Under the pieces are notes generated by a model that saw nothing but the letters and a program-made list of their open reading frames with translations, was not told the DNA's origin and did no database searches. A DNA stretch of 35,916 nt from Pyramidobacter piscolens (GTDB lineage Bacteria; Synergistota; Synergistia; Synergistales; Dethiosulfovibrionaceae), in NCBI GenBank assembly GCA_004558205.1, contig SFDM01000031.1:1-35916 (forward strand). The letters are read 5' to 3'. This document shows, in pieces, positions 31,260-35,916 of the stretch. A program made the position numbers and the translations under genes. Numbering within the stretch: position 1 is the first letter of the stretch; each line of letters opens with the position of its first letter.

Positions 31260-32549
31260 TCATTCGCGGATTCGGGCCATCTCTGCCGTCACCCGAAGAA
31301 ATTCATCAATTTCTTCGGGGGTATTGCAGTGGATGGGAGAGACTCGAATGCAGCCGTCAAGGCCGAAAGATTGAAGCATCCTTTTGGAGTAAATGCTGGA
31401 GCTGATTCGTTCGTAAACGATAATACCGCGCCGTTCATACTCGCGGACTGCCTCAGTGTAGCCCCAATGGTCGAAACCCATCGCAAGGATCAGATCACGG
31501 GAGCTTATATCCGTATCGTCAAGGAAGACTTTGACGCCTTTGATATGGCGAAGCCCTAGAACCTCGGAGGTTCCTTCAAGCATGCGATGCATGAGCGCTC
31601 TCTCCTGAAGGCTGATGCTGTTCATTCCAGAAACGAAGAGTTCCCTGCGGTCTGTACTCTGAATATCCCGGGCTCCCAGCCAACACACATAATCGACAAT
31701 TTTCGAGAGTACTGCATAGTGAGCCGGAGCTGGACTGCCAAGCGACCAGGTCTGAGTATCTTTGCCGTAAAGACATGGATGAGGCAGCCTGCTGACACGT
31801 TCCGAAGCGTAACCGATTCCTGAGCCACGGACGCCAAAGAATTTGTAGGGCGCGAAGTTGATCCCATCCACCCCCCAGGAATCCACGTCAAGAACCCCAT
31901 GGGGTGCATGCTGAACGGCATCAATAAAGATATACAGATCAGGTTTTACAGCACGCGCCGCTTTCACAATCGCGGGAATATCAAGCACAGCCCCTGAGAT
32001 GTTTGACGCACAAATCACGCTCAGCAGGCAAGTGTCTTGATCAACCAGCTTGGAGATTTCTTCGGGATCGACGCCGCCCGTTCGGGGATTGGTGTTCGCT
32101 GCGCGGAGCTCCTTACCCGTCTTTTCGGCATAGAAGCGAGCCGCGTCGTAAGCACTGGGATGTTCCAGTTTCGTGGTGACGATGTTGCCCCCCGGAACGT
32201 TTTCAGCGATAATACCCGTGAGGGCAAAAGCGACTTGTGAAGCTGTCAGCATCGTGACGATTTGCCCGCCGGAATGGGCGCCAAAGATAATTCGAATATC
32301 CTCTTCAGCCTTCGTCATCATATCGTTCATATAAAGGGCAGTCTGATGAACGCGCTCTGGACAGTCAGGCATACTATCAAGCGTATAAAACGCCTCCAGC
32401 GCACTCTTAAGCCTGAAAGCTCCGCCAGCGTTGTCGAAGTAGATCCTGCGACCAGGACGAAGCGGATCCGATTCAAGATAATGGAACTTGGTTCGAATTT
32501 CTGCAAGCAGTTCAGGTGGAAACGCTCTTCCCACGTTACACTGATCCAT
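31260..32549 (-). CDS. Class V PLP-dependent aminotransferase (cysteine desulfurase-like fold)
   Basis: A 429-aa fold-type I enzyme using pyridoxal phosphate. Landmarks are IYFDNAGGAF at the N-terminus, the TKLEHPSAYDAARFYAEKTG segment, ASNISGAVLDIP, the cofactor aspartate in IFIDAVQHAPHG (D210, with H214) and the Schiff-base lysine in NFAPYKFFGVRGSGIGY (K236). It lacks an obvious SufS/NifS catalytic cysteine loop, so a transaminase or lyase on a small amino acid is more likely than Fe-S assembly. CAGGAGG lies before ATG. It shares an operon with the DAACS symporter and is divergent from a LysR gene, which suggests an amino-acid uptake and breakdown unit. Confidence 0.87.
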   Translation of the reverse strand: MDQCNVGRAFPPELLAEIRTKFHYLESDPLRPGRRIYFDNAGGAFRLKSALEAFYTLDSMPDCPERVHQTALYMNDMMTKAEEDIRIIFGAHSGGQIVTMLTASQVAFALTGIIAENVPGGNIVTTKLEHPSAYDAARFYAEKTGKELRAANTNPRTGGVDPEEISKLVDQDTCLLSVICASNISGAVLDIPAIVKAARAVKPDLYIFIDAVQHAPHGVLDVDSWGVDGINFAPYKFFGVRGSGIGYASERVSRLPHPCLYGKDTQTWSLGSPAPAHYAVLSKIVDYVCWLGARDIQSTDRRELFVSGMNSISLQERALMHRMLEGTSEVLGLRHIKGVKVFLDDTDISSRDLILAMGFDHWGYTEAVREYERRGIIVYERISSSIYSKRMLQSFGLDGCIRVSPIHCNTPEEIDEFLRVTAEMARIRE

Positions 32550-32575
32550 TGTGATGCCTCCTGAAAGTATTAGGA

Positions 32576-32588
32576 TTCCCGATCGGAA
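32576..32588 (-). promoter_or_regulatory. Palindrome next to the aminotransferase start
   Basis: TTCCCGATCGGAA contains the 8-bp palindrome CCGATCGG, 27 bp upstream of the aminotransferase ATG. It could be a regulator site or part of the leader. Confidence 0.3.
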
Positions 32589-32651
32589 GTCGCGCGCCGA
32601 ACTTCCATCGACCCTATGGATTTATTTCCTCTTGATCTTTCCCTTTTTCTG

Positions 32652-32705
32652 TTGATCATGGTACATTCAAAGAGAATAAATGTAAAACGAATTATTCAAA
32701 TAATT
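32652..32705 (+). promoter_or_regulatory. Promoter and candidate operator of the LysR gene
   Basis: TTGATC (32652-32657) and ATAAAT (32676-32681) are 18 bp apart. Just downstream, AATTATT-CA-AATAATT (32690-32705) is a perfect 7-bp inverted repeat, 40 bp before the LysR start and placed where an autoregulatory LysR box could lie. Confidence 0.45.
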
Positions 32706-32745
32706 AATATTTACTTCTACGATTTTTCAACAAAGAGGCAGCAGG

Positions 32746-33603
32746 ATGCTTCACACGGGAATAGAGACCTTTCTTGCAATCGTCGCAACAGGAAGTCTAA
32801 GCAGGGCAAGCAGCCTGCTGAGAACGACGCAGTCCACAGTGAGCCTGCGTCTGAAAAACCTGGAAAACGAACTGGGGTATGTACTTGTGGACCGTCGCAG
32901 GGGAGAGAAAAAAATCGCTTTGACTCAGGCAGGGATCGCCTTTTTGAAGCCCGCGGAGATAATACGGGATCTTCTTCAGGAATCGACAGAAAATTGTTCT
33001 GGGGGCTCTTTAAAAATCGGCGCTGTAGACAGCGTTCACGTTTTCCTCATGCCGCCTCTATATCAAGCCCTCAGCGCCCATAATCCTTCGGTAGAGCTTG
33101 TTTTGCAGACCCATCAGAGCGTACAGATCTGCGACTTGATTGAACACCAGGAGCTCGACGTCGGCTTTGTGCTGACGCCACGCTGTTCCCCTCAGGTAAG
33201 GGTCGTCCCCATCCACGAGGAAGATTTTTATGTAATGCGCCTTCAGCGAGAAGACTCCCGAAAGGTCGTCTCCGCCGCAGAGCTAAGCCCCCGTACAGAA
33301 TTACGTATCCAATGGGGAACGGCGTTTACATTATGGCACGATAGCCTGTGGGATCCTCTGGTATCTTCGCAAATCCAACTGGACACGCTGGCTTGTATCA
33401 GCCAACTTCTCAGGCGTGAGGAGCAATGGGCGCTGGTGCCCGAATCGGCGCGAAGGATTTACGAGAACCGTTTTCTCTTCCAAAAACTAGACCCTCCCCC
33501 TCCCCGACGTATCTGTTACAAACTTACCCACCGTCATCCACGGCTCGGCGCTTTAACCGGACTGGAAATCCTTGAGGAACTTTTAAAAACAATGAAGCTT
33601 TGA
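32746..33603 (+). CDS. LysR-family transcriptional regulator
   Basis: A 285-aa regulator. The N-terminal winged helix reads IETFLAIVATGSLSRASSLLRTTQSTVSLRLKNLENELGYVLVDRRRG, the LysR HTH signature. The effector-binding domain follows from about residue 85 (SLKIGAVDSVHVFLMPPLYQAL, then LIEHQELDVGFVL). It is slightly short of the usual ~300 residues. GAGG lies 7 nt before ATG. It is divergent from the aminotransferase-symporter operon across a 196-bp gap, the standard arrangement for a LysR protein controlling its neighbours, presumably in response to the transported amino acid. Confidence 0.9.
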   Translation: MLHTGIETFLAIVATGSLSRASSLLRTTQSTVSLRLKNLENELGYVLVDRRRGEKKIALTQAGIAFLKPAEIIRDLLQESTENCSGGSLKIGAVDSVHVFLMPPLYQALSAHNPSVELVLQTHQSVQICDLIEHQELDVGFVLTPRCSPQVRVVPIHEEDFYVMRLQREDSRKVVSAAELSPRTELRIQWGTAFTLWHDSLWDPLVSSQIQLDTLACISQLLRREEQWALVPESARRIYENRFLFQKLDPPPPRRICYKLTHRHPRLGALTGLEILEELLKTMKL

Positions 33604-33823
33604 CCAGCATCTCATTGAGATGGATTCCCTGAAAGCCATGAACGAAATTTGCCATTCTTCCCGTTTTTTGAGCATAAACAAAGAGACATACTTAGAATGG
33701 CAATCCAGATAGAACTGCATCCCCCCCAAAGTACTGAATGCGCCTGTCTATCCACGCACACATCATGATCCTGTCGCAGATTGCGAAGAGAAAAACACTC
33801 TCTAGAACTTAAAATTTTGCATC

Positions 33824-33891
33824 TTGCTTTTCACTGATTCTATGTTATTATTTGTGGCGTAAAAAACACGTGATATAAACACCACGTGATA
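33824..33891 (+). promoter_or_regulatory. Promoter and candidate operator of the ArsR gene
   Basis: TTGCTT (33824-33829) and TATTAT (33846-33851) are 16 bp apart. Downstream, CACGTGATA occurs twice as a direct repeat (33867-33875 and 33883-33891) with a 16-bp period, between promoter and start codon. Each unit contains the palindrome CACGTG. The rest of the 33604-33823 gap shows nothing I can name. Confidence 0.5.
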
Positions 33892-33919
33892 AAAAAAGCA
33901 CATAAAAGAGGTGAAAATA

Positions 33920-34255
33920 ATGGATCAGAAAGATCTCATGGGCTGCGTGGACGTCTTCAAGGCCATCGCCCATCCCCTGCGGCTGAAGGTCATCGAAGAG
34001 CTTCAAAAGGGCGAACGGTGCGCCTGCGAGATCGCCGCGCTGTTTCCTGAAAGCGACCGCACGACGGTCAGCAAACATCTAGGCGTCATGGTGGATAAAG
34101 GCGTGCTCCTGCAGGAGCGCCGGGGCGTCAACATCTATTACCGCCTCAGGCTGGGCTGCCTGCCCGCAACGCTGGCCTGCGTCAAGAACGCGCTCCAGGG
34201 CGAAAGGGGCTGCGCCTGCCGCGGTATCGCCGACAAAAAAGCAGACGCCGAGTAA
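33920..34255 (+). CDS. ArsR-family metal(loid)-sensing repressor
   Basis: A 111-aa winged-helix repressor. DVFKAIAHPLRLKVIEELQKGERCACEIAALFPESDRTTVSKHLGVMVDKGVLLQERRGVNIYYRL is a complete ArsR domain. The alpha-3 metal-binding box, ELCVCDL in ArsR, reads ERCACEI here (C34, C36). Further cysteines near the C-terminus (GCACRG) could complete a thiol site. I used the ATG at 33920, 8 nt after AGAGG, over a GTG at 33911 that overlaps the ribosome-binding site. The gene precedes a DUF318/ArsP-type permease by 127 bp, so arsenite or organoarsenical control is a reasonable guess. Confidence 0.9.
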   Translation: MDQKDLMGCVDVFKAIAHPLRLKVIEELQKGERCACEIAALFPESDRTTVSKHLGVMVDKGVLLQERRGVNIYYRLRLGCLPATLACVKNALQGERGCACRGIADKKADAE

Positions 34256-34382
34256 AATCCGGATTCCCGGAAAAGGACAGCGTCAACCGCGGCCTGGAAA
34301 AGAACGCGCGGAAACAACCGCCGCGCCTGGATCGCCGGACCGCTAAAGACGTCTTCAGAATATCGTGAAAGGAATGGATCAT

Positions 34383-35378
34383 ATGTGGAACTTTATCCAG
34401 TATCAGATTTTGGGCATGAAATGGCTGAACGGCCTCGTCGGCAGCGCGCTTACGGCCCTCGGCGTGGACGTGACGGGCCGCGTGGGCGGCAGCGTCCACT
34501 TTTTCTTCTACGACGTGGCGAAGATCGTCATCTTGCTGGCATCGCTGATCTTCCTCATTTCCTACATCCAGAGCTTCTTCCCGCCCGAGAGGACAAAGAA
34601 GATCCTCGGCCGGATGAACGGTCTCGTGGCAAACACGGCCAGCGCCCTTCTGGGCACGGTCACACCCTTCTGCAGCTGCTCGTCCATACCTCTGTTCATC
34701 GGCTTTACCAGCGCGGGACTGCCCGTGGGCGTCACCTTCTCCTTCCTGATCTCTTCGCCCCTGGTAGATCTGGGGGCCTTCATCCTGCTGGTCAGCGTCT
34801 TCGGCATGAAGGTCGCCCTGGCTTACGTGATCGTGGGCATCGTGCTCGCCGTGGCGGGCGGCACGCTGATCGACAAGATGGGCATGGAGAAGTACGTGGA
34901 ACACTACGTCAAAAGCATCAGCTCCGTGGATCTCGAAGCGCCGGAGCTGACCGTCCGCGACCGCCTGATCTACGCAAAGGAGCAGATGCTTTTCACCCTG
35001 AAAAAAGTTTTCCCCTATATCCTGGTGGGCGTGGCCATCGGAGCGGCCATTCATAACTGGCTCCCCCGCGAGTTCGTCGTGCAGCTCCTGGGCAGCGGCA
35101 ACCGCTTCGCCGTGGCGCTGGCGACGATCGTGGGCATCCCCATGTACGCCGACATCTTCGGCACCATTCCCATCGCCGAGGCGCTTTTCGCCAAAGGCGC
35201 GGGGCTGGGGACAATCCTGTCCTTCATGATGGCCGTCACGGCGCTGTCGCTGCCGTCGATCATCATGCTGCGCCAGGCCGTGAAACCCAGGCTGCTCGCT
35301 GTCTTCGTGGGCATCGTGGCGCTGGGGATCATGCTGATCGGCTACGGATTCAACGCCTTTGGCTGGCTCTTCGCCTGA
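34383..35378 (+). CDS. ArsP/DUF318-type permease
   Basis: A 331-aa inner-membrane protein with about eight to nine hydrophobic segments. The family signature TPFCSCSSIPLF is at residues 94-105 (C97, C99) and a second landmark, ATIVGIPMYADIFGTIPIAEAL, lies in the second half; both are typical of DUF318 permeases such as ArsP, an exporter of trivalent methyl/aryl-arsenicals. AAAGGA lies 9 nt before the ATG at 34383; a GTG at 34365 and an ATG at 34374 overlap that site. With the ArsR gene upstream this looks like a small metalloid-resistance unit, though other DUF318 members have different or unknown cargo. Confidence 0.85.
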   Translation: MWNFIQYQILGMKWLNGLVGSALTALGVDVTGRVGGSVHFFFYDVAKIVILLASLIFLISYIQSFFPPERTKKILGRMNGLVANTASALLGTVTPFCSCSSIPLFIGFTSAGLPVGVTFSFLISSPLVDLGAFILLVSVFGMKVALAYVIVGIVLAVAGGTLIDKMGMEKYVEHYVKSISSVDLEAPELTVRDRLIYAKEQMLFTLKKVFPYILVGVAIGAAIHNWLPREFVVQLLGSGNRFAVALATIVGIPMYADIFGTIPIAEALFAKGAGLGTILSFMMAVTALSLPSIIMLRQAVKPRLLAVFVGIVALGIMLIGYGFNAFGWLFA

Positions 35379-35464
35379 GATGCGTTTTCAAGGACTGTCT
35401 TATGAATCATTGGACGCCATCAGCTTTTACCGCGTCCTTTCGGTGTCAGCCCCACCGGATAGAT

Positions 35465-35591
35465 CAATTTGAAACACAAGCTTATTTTAATTGATTTTGC
35501 ACTTCTAAAAGTCTTTCAAGGTGTTCCTTTGCAAATCTTTGCGTTGAAATCCTTTGACGTGGCCCCTTCGATTTGATATTAAGCACGTTGA
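35465..35591 (+). repeat. Dispersed MITE-like element, copy 5 (right half only)
   Basis: It matches the right half of copy 2: CAATTTG, then TTGATTTTGCACTTCTAAAA, GTCTTTCAAGG, CTTTGCGTTGAAATCC, CTTCGATTTGATATTAAGC and ACGTTGATGG. The left half is missing. The right terminus stops within its last bases, where group II intron sequence begins. Confidence 0.7.
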
Positions 35592-35916
35592 TGGAGTAGA
35601 AGAAGGGCGCCTTAAGCCGTCGCCGGCTCAGGTTTCCCTCTCCGCTCCCCAAACCCGGCGTGCACCTTTCAATGCACCGGGCTTTCCAGTTCGCTCCAAC
35701 CGAACAAAGTTCGGCTTTGAGGGGCTCTGATTAGATTATTCGCCTTGCGCGTGTCACCTCAGAACCTACAAATGAGCAAGCCTGCTCCCCTTCGCCATGT
35801 GGCAGACCCTCGCCTCGGACTGCTACGAGAGCACTGTAACCATGCCAGACCTTGAGACTGCCTCTTAGCTGCTCCGAATTTACTTTAGCAGCGCTGGTTT
35901 AGGTTATCCCCGGTAA
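35591..35916 (-). mobile_element. Group II intron, 3' portion (domains V-VI and part of IV), runs off the window
   Basis: On the minus strand 35684-35651 is a 34-nt domain V: AGC catalytic triad on the 5' side, GAAA tetraloop, two-base CG bulge, and every other position paired (some as G-U). After a short linker, a long domain-VI-like hairpin (about 35648-35594) has GGAG...GAGGG facing CCCTTCTTCTACTCC, with an unpaired A in CTACTCC as a candidate branch point. The 3' end is therefore near 35591-35597. Upstream, CCGAACTTTGTTCGG (about 35703-35717) is a small hairpin. No reverse-transcriptase domain is visible; the encoded protein, if any, lies beyond the right edge. Confidence 0.8.
35651..35684 (-). 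ncRNA. Group II intron domain V
   Basis: The 34-nt catalytic hairpin: AAGCCCGGTGCATT, GAAA loop, GGTGCA, CG bulge, CCGGGTTT. All 14 stem pairs form, counting G-U wobbles, as in textbook domain V. Confidence 0.9.

Noticed and set aside
31260..32549. Class V enzyme considered as an Fe-S-assembly cysteine desulfurase (SufS/IscS)
   Set aside because: No sufBCD or iscU neighbours and no clear catalytic cysteine loop; its operon partner is an amino-acid symporter.
35711..35916. Possible C-terminus of an intron-encoded reverse transcriptase at the right edge (minus strand)
   Set aside because: All three minus-strand frames hit stops within about ten codons of the window edge and no RT or maturase motif is visible; it may be domain IV or other intron RNA.

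Overview
The window looks like chromosomal DNA of a diderm, GC-rich bacterium that lives on amino acids and peptides. A member of the Synergistota (Pyramidobacter/Cloacibacillus-like) is my best guess. The outer membrane is shown by a FadL-type porin, a TolC-type channel and several Sec signal peptides. The amino-acid lifestyle is suggested by an N-acyl-D-amino-acid deacylase with its own sodium symporter, a DAACS-type symporter with a class V aminotransferase, and a cobinamide kinase. The taxon is inferred from gene content only.

Layout. 1-3.7 kb (+): deacylase and sodium:solute symporter behind a good sigma-70 promoter, closed by a terminator. 4.2-15 kb (all -): SNF2 helicase, CobU/CobP, a PHP phosphoesterase, a three-gene ABC importer of the ferric/organophosphate type, and a DUF5131 protein with a Cys-rich tail. 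15.2-19.5 kb (+): a tight TolC-MacA-MacB(ATPase)-MacB(permease) efflux operon, followed by two separate small secreted polyproline proteins (19.65-20.94 kb). 21.4-24.8 kb (-): Rrf2 Fe-S regulator, FadL porin and acyl-CoA synthetase, which look like one regulated fatty-acid uptake operon. 25.5-27.9 kb (-): an exported ankyrin protein with a 32-residue, eight-copy coiled-coil repeat. 28.3-28.6 kb: a scar fusing the start of one dead gene to the end of a dead deacylase. 28.7-29.9 kb (+): glycerate kinase. 30-33.6 kb: class V aminotransferase plus DAACS symporter (-), divergent from a LysR regulator (+). 33.9-35.4 kb (+): ArsR regulator and an ArsP/DUF318-type permease.

The spaces between operons carry a family of about 250-bp non-coding elements. 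They have about 55-bp inverted termini and internal CTTTGCG-type arms. There are three full-length copies (3.8, 21.0 and 25.1 kb), two partial ones (0.1 and 35.5 kb) and a diverged one (10.4 kb) that encloses a parS-like palindrome. At the right edge a group II intron (minus strand, 3' end only; domain V is unmistakable) is joined to the terminal repeat of one of these elements. This mobile/structural layer is the least expected part of the window, followed by the twin polyproline proteins and the ankyrin/coiled-coil repeat protein.

No rRNA, tRNA or CRISPR array was seen. All motif comparisons were made by eye; no searches were run.
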